This document shows positions 53,187 to 63,092 of a stretch of DNA of 64,000 bases, piece by piece. Under the pieces are notes generated by a model that saw only the letters and a program-made list of their open reading frames with translations, made no database searches and was not told where the DNA came from. Location: positions 434,001 to 498,000 of the forward strand of contig NZ_WEGK01000003.1 in assembly GCF_009604405.1 (NCBI RefSeq). The letters are read 5' to 3'. Within the stretch, counting starts at the first letter, position 1, and each line of letters starts with the position of its first letter. A program made the position numbers and the translations under genes. This DNA is from Nocardia macrotermitis. Its GTDB lineage: Bacteria; Actinomycetota; Actinomycetes; Mycobacteriales; Mycobacteriaceae.

Positions 53187-54281
53187 TCACACGGTGGCCG
53201 ATGCGGCCGGTACCTCGATGCCGTAGAGCCGGGATGCGTTGCGCCAGCACACTTTCTCGCGCTGCTCGGGGGTGAGTGCGGACGGCAGTTCGTCGATGTC
53301 GGCGCAGTGCCAGTGCGGGTAGCTGGAGCCGAACATCAGCATGTCCTGTTTGCCGGTGAAGTCGAGCCATTCGCCGGCGAAATCGGCCTCGCCCGGACCG
53401 TCGATGCTGTTGTGCACGAAGTAGATGTGTTCGGGCAGATAGTCACTCGGCATGCGTGGGGCCCAGGGGGTCTGCTCGAGATGCGGCCGCCCGAAGGTGT
53501 CCATCCGCCAGATGATCGGCGTGAGCATGTCCGCGGCGCCGTCGGCCCAGACGAATCTCAGCTCCGGGATCCGCTCGAACACGCCCTCGGCGATCATGTT
53601 CATCAGGTGATAGATGTAGTTCAGCGAGGTGAAGCCGAAGTACTGCTCGTAGGTGCGGGTGTGTCCGGACGGCGTCGGCGGCAGGCCGACGCTCTCCCCG
53701 GTCTCGCTGTGCACCGCCACCGGCAGGCCCGCGTGCGCGGCGGCCTCCCACAGCGGCCAGAACTGTGGTTTGCCGTACAGCTCCCGCGACTGGAGCGGCA
53801 CGCCGATCTGCACGATGCCGGGATGGCTTGCCCACCTGTCGATTTCGCGCAGCGCGCCGGAGATGTCCTCGGGATTCACCCGCAGCGTGCCGCGGAAGCG
53901 GTCGGCGTACGGATTGTCCTCGAGCCAGCGCGAGACCATCATCTCGTTGTGCGCGGAGAGCATGGCCGTGGTCAGATGCCGGTCGGGCAGGATGCCGCGC
54001 GTCATCGGGTGCAGCACGGCCACATCCACGCCGCGCCCGCCGAACAACGCCTCGCCGACCAGTTCGGGATCCGAACCCGGGTACTGCTTGTTCGGGCCGC
54101 GGGTGCCCGGCGCGTATTCCCCGCCGGGTGCGCCGTACCAGTCCATCTCCACGTCCGGGATGCCCCGGCTGGCGAACGGTTCACGCAGGAATCCGCGCAT
54201 GTCCCGGTTCGAGCGGAAGAAGATGTGCACGCTCGCGTCGATGACGGGGATGCGGGTCCCGTCGGCCAGTAATCTGCTCAT
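53187..54281 (-). CDS. amidohydrolase-2 family enzyme
   Basis: 364 aa. VIDASVHIFFRSNRDMRG at the N-terminus, LPVAVHSETGES near 180, FVWADGAADMLTPIIWRMD near 245, and MFGSSYPHWHCADIDELP near 320. The conserved D/S-Y-P-H-W motif and general length match the neighbour at 52031. It may form a heteromer with that protein. Ends 11 bp before its neighbour. Confidence 0.86.
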   Translation of the reverse strand: MSRLLADGTRIPVIDASVHIFFRSNRDMRGFLREPFASRGIPDVEMDWYGAPGGEYAPGTRGPNKQYPGSDPELVGEALFGGRGVDVAVLHPMTRGILPDRHLTTAMLSAHNEMMVSRWLEDNPYADRFRGTLRVNPEDISGALREIDRWASHPGIVQIGVPLQSRELYGKPQFWPLWEAAAHAGLPVAVHSETGESVGLPPTPSGHTRTYEQYFGFTSLNYIYHLMNMIAEGVFERIPELRFVWADGAADMLTPIIWRMDTFGRPHLEQTPWAPRMPSDYLPEHIYFVHNSIDGPGEADFAGEWLDFTGKQDMLMFGSSYPHWHCADIDELPSALTPEQREKVCWRNASRLYGIEVPAASATV

Positions 54282-54303
54282 CGGTTCACTCCCGGTGCGC
54301 CGC

Positions 54304-55674
54304 TCAGGTCCAGTCGATCCGCGCGATATCGGGGCGCTCGGTCACGGGTGCGGCGAGTTGCTGTGTGTCGCAGACCTTCTGGAGTTTCTGGATGGTCTCC
54401 TCGAGCCCCGGGCCCAGGCGCTTGCCGGGGGTGAAGGTGGCCGGGAGGTTCCGCATACCCTGGATGACGCCGATGGTCTCGTAGTGCACGGTGCCCTCGG
54501 GGTCGCACTGGTAGTCCGGCATCCGGTCCAGCACGGCGGTGAGCATCTTCTTGAACACCGCGCGCGCCACGTTCGAGCCGATGCAGCGGTGGATGCCGAG
54601 TCCGAAACTGAAGTGGCGGTTGCCCCTTCGGTCCAAGTCCACCGTGTTCGGGTCCGGGAAGACCTGCGGATCGCGGTTGGCCATCGCCCAGGACAGCCAC
54701 AGCCGGTCGCCCTCGGCGAACTGGGTGTTCGCGACGGTGACGTCGGAGGAGATGGTGCGGCCGTCGCCCGGTGCGGGGGTGAAGTAGCGCAGGAATTCCT
54801 CGGTGGCCGGATCGAGCAGGTGCTCGCGTTCCTTGCTGAGCGTTTCGCGCTGATCGGGGTTCTGCGACAACCACTCCAGCGAATGCGCGGTGAGCGCGGT
54901 GGTGGTGTCGAAGCCGCCGCCGATGAGCAGGCCCAGCATGCCCAGGATCTCCAGATCGGGCGCGGGCTCGCCGTCGATGCGGAGTTTGATCAGGCCGTCG
55001 ACCAGGCCGGGACGCGGGCTGGCCTTGATCTCGATCAGGCTGTTGAGCAGGTCCAGGCCCATCGCGCGGTGCATCTCGGCCACGCGCGCGGCGTCGGGGG
55101 AGCTCTCCGGGGTGTAGACCGCCGCGTGCACCGGCTCGCTGTACATCGACCAGCGGTCCAGCGGGATGCCCAGCATCGCCAGAGTCAGTACCGCCGGAAC
55201 GATATTCGCCATATCGTCCACGAAATCGATGCGGCCGGACTCGATCTTCTCGTCCAGGGCCGCGCGCACGATCTCGTCCACGACCGGATCCCAGCGCTTG
55301 ACCGCGGCGGGGGACAGGTACGGGTTCAGCACCTGCCGGTACAGCCGGTGCTCGGGGTCGTCCATCTCGAGCATGCCGCCGCGCACGGCCTGCGCGCGCC
55401 GGGCGGTCGGGATCGAGATCCCTTTGTAGCCATTGCGATCGCCGGTCACGTCGTGGTCGTTGGAGACGTGCGGGCAGCGCGCGAGTTCGAAGACCGCCGT
55501 GCTGTCCGCGGCCACCCAGTGCCCGCCGTGCGTGTCGCTCCAGGCGACCGGGCACGTGGCCTGCATCTCCTGGGTGATCTCCTCGAACCGGTGCCGGTAT
55601 TCGGGGGTGTGCCGGTCGAAGCTGTACCGGATCTTCTTGCGGTCCTGGTCGACGGTGGTGTCTTCGATGCTCAC
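54304..55674 (-). CDS. cytochrome P450
   Basis: 456 aa. I-helix GGGFDTTTALTAHSLEW near residue 250, K-helix EEFLRYF near 290, and heme-binding FSFGLGIHRCIGSNVAR near 365 with Cys ligand in RCIG. Soluble, bacterial CYP type; a long N-terminal strand (YSFDRHTPEYRHRFEEITQEM) resembles P450s of terpene and steroid degradation. It would hydroxylate the growth substrate, powered by the ferredoxin/NuoF-like pair. Same operon as the SDR and the amidohydrolases. Confidence 0.95.
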   Translation of the reverse strand: MSIEDTTVDQDRKKIRYSFDRHTPEYRHRFEEITQEMQATCPVAWSDTHGGHWVAADSTAVFELARCPHVSNDHDVTGDRNGYKGISIPTARRAQAVRGGMLEMDDPEHRLYRQVLNPYLSPAAVKRWDPVVDEIVRAALDEKIESGRIDFVDDMANIVPAVLTLAMLGIPLDRWSMYSEPVHAAVYTPESSPDAARVAEMHRAMGLDLLNSLIEIKASPRPGLVDGLIKLRIDGEPAPDLEILGMLGLLIGGGFDTTTALTAHSLEWLSQNPDQRETLSKEREHLLDPATEEFLRYFTPAPGDGRTISSDVTVANTQFAEGDRLWLSWAMANRDPQVFPDPNTVDLDRRGNRHFSFGLGIHRCIGSNVARAVFKKMLTAVLDRMPDYQCDPEGTVHYETIGVIQGMRNLPATFTPGKRLGPGLEETIQKLQKVCDTQQLAAPVTERPDIARIDWT

Positions 55675-55758
55675 GTTGTTCTTCCTCCGCAGCTCACGGA
55701 TTTAGCCGCACCCTCGCGACCACCTGGTGGGTGATGCGCGAGGGCGCGGTCCGGGGGA

Positions 55759-56619
55759 TCACAGGTGGTGTTCGTACAGCTTCAGGTAGCCGCCGCCGTC
55801 GACACGCATCTGCATGCCGGTGACGTACCGCGCCTCGTCGGAGGCCAGATAGAGCACGGCGTTGCTGATGTCCTCGGGCTCGACGTAGGGGATGAGCATG
55901 GACTGCTGCACGCCGAACACCGGTTCCGCGTCGGCGCGGGTCGGGTGCTCGAGGTCGGGGCGGAACGAGCGGTACATCGGCTCGCTCTGCAACATCGGGG
56001 TGTTGCAGTTGGTCGGGTGCACGACGTTGGCGCGGATGCCGCGCTCGGCGAGCTGGCGCGCGAGGTCGTAGACGTAGGCGGTCAGCGCGCGCTTGGAGTG
56101 CACGTAGGCCGAGCCGCCCGGATCCTTGCCCGGCTGATCGACTTTGGAGATGTCCATCAGGGCGGCGGTGGAACCCGTCGCGATGATCGAGGCGCCCTCG
56201 CTCAGGTGCGGGATCGCGACCTGGATGGCGTTGATGGTGCCGATCAGGTTCGTGTTGATCACGTCGATCCACGCCTGCATCGGCGGCTGGCCCTTCATAC
56301 CGGCGATACCGGCCTGGGCGACGACGATGTCCAGCCGCCCGAGTTCGGCGATGCCGGTCTCGACCGCCGCCTGCAACTGTTCCGCGCTGCGCACGTCCGC
56401 CTTGGCGGTCACCACCCGGCGACCGGCCGCGGAGACCAGTTTGGCGGTCTGCTCGAGGTCCTCGGGCCGCGCCAGCGGGTATCCGACGGTCGAGATGTCC
56501 TCACACAGATCCACCGCGATGATGTCGGCGCCCTCCTCGGCGAGGCGGACCGCGTGACTGCGACCCTGCCCGCGCGCGGCACCGGTGATGAACGCGACCT
56601 TGCCTTCAACACGTCCCAC
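55759..56619 (-). CDS. mycofactocin-type SDR oxidoreductase
   Basis: 286 aa from GTG 56619, with GGAAG 6 nt upstream. The cofactor motif GRVEGKVAFITGAARGQGR with SHAVRLAEEGADIIAVDLCEDI is the pattern of the mycofactocin-coupled SDR group (TIGR03971-like), and catalytic Ser-Tyr-Lys lies at GSTAALMD... and SAYVHSKRAL near residues 155-185. It oxidises an alcohol to a ketone with non-exchanging NAD, needing mycofactocin. First gene of the minus-strand operon. Probably acts after the P450. Confidence 0.9.
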   Translation of the reverse strand: MGRVEGKVAFITGAARGQGRSHAVRLAEEGADIIAVDLCEDISTVGYPLARPEDLEQTAKLVSAAGRRVVTAKADVRSAEQLQAAVETGIAELGRLDIVVAQAGIAGMKGQPPMQAWIDVINTNLIGTINAIQVAIPHLSEGASIIATGSTAALMDISKVDQPGKDPGGSAYVHSKRALTAYVYDLARQLAERGIRANVVHPTNCNTPMLQSEPMYRSFRPDLEHPTRADAEPVFGVQQSMLIPYVEPEDISNAVLYLASDEARYVTGMQMRVDGGGYLKLYEHHL

Positions 56620-56759
56620 AGCTGACTTCCAATCTCTCTCACCGGGATGGCGCTGCCGCCGCGACGGATCTCCGTCCCCGCTGGTTGCCGCAGCGGCCGA
56701 TGCGTACGACATCGGCCGCTTCATGATCTCGCCATAGAAGAATTTTCCTTGCGGTGGAA

Positions 56760-56919
56760 GAGAACATTACTCTCGCGCCGAAGTTGCCGCAAGGGTCCGA
56801 GAGTGGCACTCGGCAAGGGTTCCCGGGGGAGATTTTCAAGGCGAAGCACCGTCGTTTCGGCGGATTTCCGGGCATTTTCTGCGAAAGTGACCTTTGCATC
56901 TGACGAGAACATTATTCTC
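56760..56919. promoter_or_regulatory. two regulon operators in the SDR/ligase divergent region
   Basis: GAGAAC-ATT-ACTCTC at 56760-56774 faces the SDR, and GAGAAC-ATT-ATTCTC at 56905-56919 faces the ligase. Both are 15-bp inverted repeats with the same AACATT left part. The 323-bp region holds no gene. Confidence 0.75.
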
Positions 56920-56942
56920 GTCTACATCGAAGGGCGCCGCCT

Positions 56943-58505
56943 GTGACGCCCGACCGAATGAGAGCCGAGATGCGAACCATCCCCGAGGAATTGCGCCGCA
57001 GCTACGAGCGTGCGGGCTGGTGGCGGCCGGAAACGCTGGGCGATCTGCTCGGGCGCGGCCTGGCCGCCGCGCCCGAGGCCGAATTCCGGGTGCATTCGCA
57101 GGTCAGGCCGTGGTCGGGCACGCTGGCCGAGGTCGAGCACACCGCGCGGCGGCTCGCGGCCGGACTGCGCGCGCGAGGCGTGCGGCCGGGTGATGCGATC
57201 GCGTTCCAGCTGCCCAACTGGATGGAGGCCGCCGCGACCTTCTGGGCCGCGTCGTTCCTCGGCGCGGTGGTGGTGCCGATCGTGCACTTCTACGGCGACC
57301 GCGAGGTCGCGCACATCCTGGGCACGGTGCGCCCGGCGGTCTACATCACCGCGGCACGGTTCGGCACGCGCAGTTTCGATCCCGGTGTGGCCGTGGGAGT
57401 TCCGGTGGTGGGCGTGGTCGGGCGGGATTTCGGCGCATTGCTGGCCGACGAGCCGATGCGCGGCACGATTCCGGTCGATCCCGCGGGCGCGGCGTTGATC
57501 GCGTTCACCTCGGGCACCACCAGTGCGCCCAAGGGTGTGGTGCACAGCCATCAGACATTGGGTTGCGAGGCAAGGCAATTGGCCGAGCAGAACGCGCTGG
57601 ACACCGAGGATCAGCTCACCGCGACTCCGGTCGGGCACTTCATCGGCATGCTCGGCGCGTTCCTGCTGCCGGTGTTGAGCGGCAAGGCGATTCATCTGCT
57701 GGACGTGTGGGAGCCGGGCAAGGCGCTGGCGCTGATGAGCGAGTACGGCCTGTCGGTCGGCGGCGGCCCGCCCTACTTCGTGACCAGTCTGCTCGATCAT
57801 CCGGACTTCACTCCCGCGCATCTGGATCACGTGCGATACGTGGGCCTGGGCGGTTCGGCGGTGCCCGCCGCGGTGACCCGCCGCCTCGCCGATCTGGGGC
57901 TGATCGCGTTTCGCGCCTACGGCAGCACCGAACATCCCTCGATCACCGCGTCCCGTTACACCGCACCGGAATTCGAGCGGCTGAGCACCGACGGGCGGCC
58001 GCTGCCGGGGGTGGAGATCCGGTTGGCCGACGACGGCGAAATCCTCAGTCGCGGACCGGATCTGTGCCTGGGCTACACCGATGACGAACTGACCGAACGG
58101 GTTTTCGACGCCGAGGGCTGGTACCACACCGGCGATATCGGCGTCCTGCACCCGGACGGTCATCTCACCATCACCGATCGCAAGGCCGACGTCATCATCC
58201 GCGGCGGTGAGAACGTCAGCGCGGTGGAGGTCGAGGAGGTGCTGGCCGCAATGGCGGCGGTGGCCGAGGCGGTCGTGGTGGCCGTCCCGGACGCGCGGCT
58301 GGGCGAGATCGTCGGCGCGGTGCTGCGGATTCGTCCGGGGCACGCGCTGCCCTCGATCGAGGCCGTGCGCGGGCATTTCCGGGAGGCGGGCGTCGCGCGG
58401 CAGAAATGGCCCGAGCGGCTGTTCGAGGTGGCGGACTATCCCCGGACGCCGAGCGGCAAGGTGCGCAAACAGCTGATCCGCCAGCAGATTGCCACATCCA
58501 ACTGA
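56943..58505 (+). CDS. AMP-dependent acyl-CoA synthetase/ligase
   Basis: 520 aa. A3 motif FTSGTTSAPKGVVHSH, A5 YGSTEHPSI, A7 GWYHTGDIG and A10 RTPSGKVRK are intact. Paralogue of the 7989-9521 ligase. GTG 56943 has a GAAGGG upstream; homology to the paralogue supports ATG 56970 as the true start. Activates a carboxylic acid, presumably the side-chain acid of the pathway substrate. First gene of the plus-strand operon that leads to mhpB. Confidence 0.92.
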   Translation: MTPDRMRAEMRTIPEELRRSYERAGWWRPETLGDLLGRGLAAAPEAEFRVHSQVRPWSGTLAEVEHTARRLAAGLRARGVRPGDAIAFQLPNWMEAAATFWAASFLGAVVVPIVHFYGDREVAHILGTVRPAVYITAARFGTRSFDPGVAVGVPVVGVVGRDFGALLADEPMRGTIPVDPAGAALIAFTSGTTSAPKGVVHSHQTLGCEARQLAEQNALDTEDQLTATPVGHFIGMLGAFLLPVLSGKAIHLLDVWEPGKALALMSEYGLSVGGGPPYFVTSLLDHPDFTPAHLDHVRYVGLGGSAVPAAVTRRLADLGLIAFRAYGSTEHPSITASRYTAPEFERLSTDGRPLPGVEIRLADDGEILSRGPDLCLGYTDDELTERVFDAEGWYHTGDIGVLHPDGHLTITDRKADVIIRGGENVSAVEVEEVLAAMAAVAEAVVVAVPDARLGEIVGAVLRIRPGHALPSIEAVRGHFREAGVARQKWPERLFEVADYPRTPSGKVRKQLIRQQIATSN

Positions 58506-58506
58506 C

Positions 58507-58521
58507 GAGAATATGATTCTT
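58507..58521 (+). promoter_or_regulatory. regulon operator before the KstD-like gene
   Basis: GAGAAT-ATG-ATTCTT lies right after the ligase stop and 23 bp before the next start. One base off the perfect motif. It could drive a second internal promoter. Confidence 0.65.
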
Positions 58522-58543
58522 CTCATTCGTAAATGGAGGTCTC

Positions 58544-60181
58544 ATGGCTAGTCGTGCAATCGACGCCGATACATCCGAATCCGAAGTCGACGTCGTCGTG
58601 CTGGGCAGCGGCGCGTCCGGCCTGACCGCGGCGCTGACCGCCGCCGTGCGCGGCGCCTCGGTCGCGATCGTCGAGAAGGCCGCGACCGTCGGGGGAACCA
58701 GTGCGGTATCCGGTGGTATCGCGTGGATTCCGGCGCACGACCGCTCGCCCGACGGGCCGCTGAGCATCCAGGACGCGCTGCGGTACCTGCACGCCCAGTC
58801 GCTGAACTCGATGGACGACGAACTGGTGGAGACCTTCGTGCGCACGGGCGCGCGGATGGTCGAGTTCGTCGAGAAGCACAGCGGGCTGCGGTTCGAGATC
58901 GCCGACGGTTTCCCGGATTACAAGCCCGAACTGCCCGGCGGGCGGCCCGGCGGCGGACGCTCGCTGAGCCCGGTCGCGTTCGACAGGTCGCGGCTGGGCC
59001 GGTGGCGCGAGCGGATCACCGCCTTCCCGGAAGACTGGAGCAACGTCGGGTTCGACGCCGAGACGCGCGCGCGGCTGCACGCCGGGACCGACACCGAATC
59101 GACGGATCTGGTCGTGGCCGGGGCCGCGCTGGTCGCGGGACTGCTGTTCGGCGTGCTCGAGGCCGGGATCGTGCCGCGCACGAAAGCCCGTGCGGTGGAA
59201 CTGCTCTCGGAGGACCGGAGGATCACCGGCGTGCGGTTCACCACGCCCGAGGGTGAATCGGTCATCCGGGCGCGCAAGGGCGTGGTACTCGCGACGGGCG
59301 GCTTCGAATGGGATCCCGGACTGGTCCGGGCGTACCTGCGCGGTCCGATGTCCGGGCCGGTCTCCCCGCCCAACAACACCGGTGACGGTCTGCGGATGGC
59401 GATGGCGCACGGCGCGGATCTGGGCACGATGAGCGAGGCGTGGTGGGTTCCGGTCGTGCAGATCCCAGGCGACACCATCGAGGGCAAGCCGCGCAGCCGC
59501 AGTGTGCGGCTCGAGCGCACCCGGCCGCGCAGCATCATGGTCAATCGCGCGGGGCGGCGGTTCGTGAACGAGGCGTCGGAGTACAACTCGATGGCCGGGG
59601 CGTTCCACTATCTCGATCCCAAGGGCGGATACGTCAACGATCCGGGCTGGATCGTGTTCGACGCCGAACATCTGCGCCGGTACGGCTTCCTGGGCGTCGC
59701 GCCGGGGGAGACGGTGCCCGAATGGTTCTGCGAGTCGAAGGATTTCGAGGAACTGGGCGCGAAGACCGGCATCGATCCGCAGGGGCTGGCCGCGACGGTC
59801 GAAGCCTGGAACCGCGACGTCGCCGCCGGTGTCGATCCCGACTTCGGCCGTGGCGCAAGCGCTTACGACGGCTGGTGGGGTGACGAGAACGCCACCACCG
59901 CCGCGGGCCGCACCCTCGGCCCAGTCGACACCGCGCCCTACTACGCGGTGCCGGTGACCGTCGGCGCGATGGGCACCAAGGGCGGACCGCGCACCGATCG
60001 CGACGGGCGGGTGCTGCACGTGGACGGCGCGGTCATCCCGGGGCTGTTCGCGGTCGGCAATGCGATGGCCGGTGTCACCGGACGGGCCTACGGCGGGGCG
60101 GGCGGAACCATCGGCCCCGGCATGGTGTGGGGCTTCCGGGCCGGTCACACCGCCGCGACCGGTACGTCGGCGGACGACTGA
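58544..60181 (+). CDS. FAD-dependent dehydrogenase, KstD/fumarate-reductase-like
   Basis: 545 aa. FAD motif VVVLGSGASGLTAALTAAVRG near residue 17, GGTSAVSGGIAWIP near 50, long FRD-type domain, and C-terminal GAMGTKGGPRTDRDGRVL with NAMAGVTGRAYGGAGGTIGPGM. This is the layout of 3-ketosteroid delta-1-dehydrogenases, which desaturate a ring next to a ketone. Start ATG 58544 has GGAGG 4 nt upstream. It could aromatise an alicyclic ketone to a phenol feeding MhpA. Exact substrate not deducible. Confidence 0.88.
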   Translation: MASRAIDADTSESEVDVVVLGSGASGLTAALTAAVRGASVAIVEKAATVGGTSAVSGGIAWIPAHDRSPDGPLSIQDALRYLHAQSLNSMDDELVETFVRTGARMVEFVEKHSGLRFEIADGFPDYKPELPGGRPGGGRSLSPVAFDRSRLGRWRERITAFPEDWSNVGFDAETRARLHAGTDTESTDLVVAGAALVAGLLFGVLEAGIVPRTKARAVELLSEDRRITGVRFTTPEGESVIRARKGVVLATGGFEWDPGLVRAYLRGPMSGPVSPPNNTGDGLRMAMAHGADLGTMSEAWWVPVVQIPGDTIEGKPRSRSVRLERTRPRSIMVNRAGRRFVNEASEYNSMAGAFHYLDPKGGYVNDPGWIVFDAEHLRRYGFLGVAPGETVPEWFCESKDFEELGAKTGIDPQGLAATVEAWNRDVAAGVDPDFGRGASAYDGWWGDENATTAAGRTLGPVDTAPYYAVPVTVGAMGTKGGPRTDRDGRVLHVDGAVIPGLFAVGNAMAGVTGRAYGGAGGTIGPGMVWGFRAGHTAATGTSADD

Positions 60182-60243
60182 AAACAGCTGTCCCGCCCGA
60201 TCGAGTCGCCGGAACGGGCAGGCCGGATCAAGGAGGTTACGAG

Positions 60244-61107
60244 TTGTCGGAGTACGAGAGCATCTGGAGCGATCTGCAGGGCGTCGCGTTCACCCAGGGC
60301 TATCTGGACGTCGGCGGGGTGCGCACCCGCTACCTGCACGCGGGCGACCGGGACAAACCGGCGCTGGTGCTGCTGCACGGGTCGGGCGGGCACGTCGAGG
60401 CGTATTCGCGCAATCTCCAGGCGCACGCCGAGCACTTCTCCACCTGGGTGATCGATATGCTCGGGCACGGCTACACCGCCCGGCCCGGTCACCCGCTCGA
60501 GGTGAAACACTATGTGGCACACCTGATCGCGTTCCTGGACGCGGTCGGCGTCGAGCGCGCGAGCATCAGCGGTGAGTCGCTCGGCGGCTGGGTGGCCACC
60601 CGCACCGCGATCGACCACCCCGACCGGGTGAACCGGCTGGTGCTCAACACCGCCGGGGGATCGCAGGCCGATCCCGAGGTGATGAAGCGGATCATCACGT
60701 TGTCGATGGCCGCGGTGACCGAGCCGACCTGGGAGACCGTGCAGGCCCGGATCCGCTGGCTCATGGCCGACAAGACCAAGGACTACGCCGACGTCGTCGC
60801 GAGCCGCCAGCGCATCTACCGGCAGCCGGGTTTCGTCGACGCGATGCGCGACATCATGGCGTTGCAGGACCCGGAGATCCGGCAGCGCAACATCGTCTCC
60901 CCCGAGGACTACGGCCGCATCACCGCCCCCACCCTCGTGCTGTGGACCAGCGACGACCCCACCGCCGACGTCGCCGAGGGCCGCCGCATCGCCTCGATGA
61001 TCCCCGGCGCGCGCTTCGAGGTGCTGCCCGACTGCGGTCACTGGCCACAGTACGAGGACCCGAAGAGCTTCAACGCTTTGCACATCGATTTCCTGCTGGG
61101 CGGCTGA
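60244..61107 (+). CDS. mhpC: meta-cleavage-product hydrolase (MhpC/BphD/HsaD type)
   Basis: 287 aa from a TTG start, decided by AAGGAGG 7 nt upstream. Alpha/beta fold: [28 protein letters not shown], nucleophile GESLGG near residue 110, acid in [10 protein letters not shown], and His in [11 protein letters not shown] near 270. Cleaves the C-C bond of ring-opened catechols. mhpA starts 2 bp after its stop. The rare start may lower its translation. Confidence 0.88.
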   Translation: MSEYESIWSDLQGVAFTQGYLDVGGVRTRYLHAGDRDKPALVLLHGSGGHVEAYSRNLQAHAEHFSTWVIDMLGHGYTARPGHPLEVKHYVAHLIAFLDAVGVERASISGESLGGWVATRTAIDHPDRVNRLVLNTAGGSQADPEVMKRIITLSMAAVTEPTWETVQARIRWLMADKTKDYADVVASRQRIYRQPGFVDAMRDIMALQDPEIRQRNIVSPEDYGRITAPTLVLWTSDDPTADVAEGRRIASMIPGARFEVLPDCGHWPQYEDPKSFNALHIDFLLGG

Positions 61108-61109
61108 TC

Positions 61110-63092
61110 GTGAGTGAGCCAAGCGATTCCGCCCCGGACGCTGGGGGCTGCGACATCGATTCCACTGGGCCGGGTGTGAGTGCTGCCGGGCTGGGGGGCG
61201 CAAACGCGCTCGGTCCGAAGAGGCTCGGGCTGGACAGTATGCAGCGCGGAGATGCGGGCCAGGGTGAGCGCGGCCTGAACGGGGCCGAGCAAGACGATGC
61301 TGGGCCGAGTGGTCCCGGGCCGGCGAGCGTAGTCCCGCAGGGGGCCGATCAACGCGATTCCGGCGCAGTCGATTTCGGGGACCGAAGCTTCGGTGCGGAG
61401 AGCTCCGCGCAAGTTACTTCTGCGGCAGTGGGTTCCGGGTCGTTCATCGATGTGGATGTGGTGATCGTCGGGGCCGGGCCGGTGGGATTGACGCTGGCGA
61501 ACATCCTTGGTGGGTACGGCGTGCGGACTCGTGTGGTCGAGGAACGGCCCACGTTGATCGACTATCCGCGTGGGGTCGGGCTGGATGACGAGTCGTTGCG
61601 TACGTTCCAGTCGATCGGGTTGATCGAGCAGATTCTGCCGCACACCACGCCGAATCAGTTCATGCGGTTCGTGGATGGTAAGCGGCGGCTGCTGGCCGAA
61701 ATCGCGCCCACCGATGCACAATTCGGATGGCCCAAGCGCAACGGGTTCGTGCAGCCGCTGGTGGATGCCGAGTTGTCGGCCGGGTTGTCGCGGTATCCGC
61801 ATGTCGAGGTCGTCTGGGGTGCGGGGATGAATTCGGCGACCGATTCGGGGGATCGGGTCAGCATCGAATTAGCCACTGAGACAGGGACTTCCACTGTCAG
61901 CGCTCGTTACCTGATCGGCTGCGACGGCGGCCGGAGCGCGACGCGGCGGCAGATGGGTGTCTCGTTCGAGGGCACCACCTCCTCGACCCGCTGGCTCGTG
62001 GTCGATCTGGCCACCGATCCGCTCGGGCATCCGAATCTCGAGGTGGCCGCCGATCCGGCGCGGCCGAACGTGTCGGTGTCCATCGCGCATGGCATCCGGC
62101 GCTTCGAATTCATGATCCACGACGACGAATCCGATGAACTGGCCGAGGATCCCGCGTTCGCCCAGCGCCTGATCGCGCCGTTCATACCGCATCCCGACCG
62201 GCTCGAGGTCATCCGGCGGCGGGTGTACACGCATCATTCGCGGATCGCGGGATCGTTCCGCAAGGGCCGGATGTTCCTGGCCGGTGACGCGGCGCATCTG
62301 ATGCCGGTGTGGCAGGGCCAGGGATACAACAGCGGCATCCGCGACGCGGCCAATCTCGGCTGGAAGCTCGCCGCGGTCGTCACGGGTAAGGCCGGTGACG
62401 GGCTGCTCGACAGCTACGACCTCGAACGCCGCAAGCACGCACGGGCCATGATCGACCTGTCCACCATGGTCGGCAAGGTGATCTCGCCGACCGACCGGAA
62501 GGTGGCCGCGGCGCGGGACGTGCTGGTCCGTGCGGCGGCCGCGATCCCGCCGGTGCGCCGATACGTGCTGGGCATGCGATTCAAGCCGATGCCGAAATAC
62601 GAGCAGGGCGCGGTGGTGCACACCTGGTCCCGCACAACGAAATCCGCGGTGGGCACGCTGTTCATCCAGCCGCGCGTCGACACCCGCGAACAGTCGAACG
62701 TGCTGCTGGACGAGGTACTCGGCCCCTGGTTCGCGGTGCTGTGCTGGAACAACGCGCCCCGCCGTGTCCTCGGCGACACGGCGTTCGGACAGTGGAAAGC
62801 GTTGGGGGCCAGGTTCTTCGAGATCCTGCCGGTCAACCAGCTGCACTGGACCGGGCACGACGATCCGGACGTGACCATCCTGGCCGATCGCGGTGGCGCG
62901 CTGAAGAAATGGTTCGACGGCCAACAGGATTCGGTGCTGTTCCTGCGCCCGGACCGCTGTATCGCGGGCGCGAGCATCGCCCAGCTCGCCCCCGAGCTCA
63001 GCGCGGATCTGCTGCGCACCCTCACCGTCGTCCCGGGAGGAGGTCCCGATGCCGCTGGCACTGTGCTGCGTCTCGCACAGCCCTCTACTTGA
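61110..63092 (+). CDS. mhpA: 3-(3-hydroxyphenyl)propionate hydroxylase-like flavoprotein
   Basis: 660 aa. Class A FAD monooxygenase: [21 protein letters not shown] near residue 115, the [21 protein letters not shown] segment near 395 typical of MhpA, and [14 protein letters not shown]. It would ortho-hydroxylate a phenylpropanoid phenol to the 2,3-dihydroxy catechol with NADH and O2. MhpA proteins are near 550 aa; here about 110 Gly/Ser/Asp/Gln-rich residues precede the FAD fold. The GTG 61110 is taken because it is near-coupled to mhpC; a later start cannot be ruled out. Confidence 0.9.
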   Translation: MSEPSDSAPDAGGCDIDSTGPGVSAAGLGGANALGPKRLGLDSMQRGDAGQGERGLNGAEQDDAGPSGPGPASVVPQGADQRDSGAVDFGDRSFGAESSAQVTSAAVGSGSFIDVDVVIVGAGPVGLTLANILGGYGVRTRVVEERPTLIDYPRGVGLDDESLRTFQSIGLIEQILPHTTPNQFMRFVDGKRRLLAEIAPTDAQFGWPKRNGFVQPLVDAELSAGLSRYPHVEVVWGAGMNSATDSGDRVSIELATETGTSTVSARYLIGCDGGRSATRRQMGVSFEGTTSSTRWLVVDLATDPLGHPNLEVAADPARPNVSVSIAHGIRRFEFMIHDDESDELAEDPAFAQRLIAPFIPHPDRLEVIRRRVYTHHSRIAGSFRKGRMFLAGDAAHLMPVWQGQGYNSGIRDAANLGWKLAAVVTGKAGDGLLDSYDLERRKHARAMIDLSTMVGKVISPTDRKVAAARDVLVRAAAAIPPVRRYVLGMRFKPMPKYEQGAVVHTWSRTTKSAVGTLFIQPRVDTREQSNVLLDEVLGPWFAVLCWNNAPRRVLGDTAFGQWKALGARFFEILPVNQLHWTGHDDPDVTILADRGGALKKWFDGQQDSVLFLRPDRCIAGASIAQLAPELSADLLRTLTVVPGGGPDAAGTVLRLAQPST

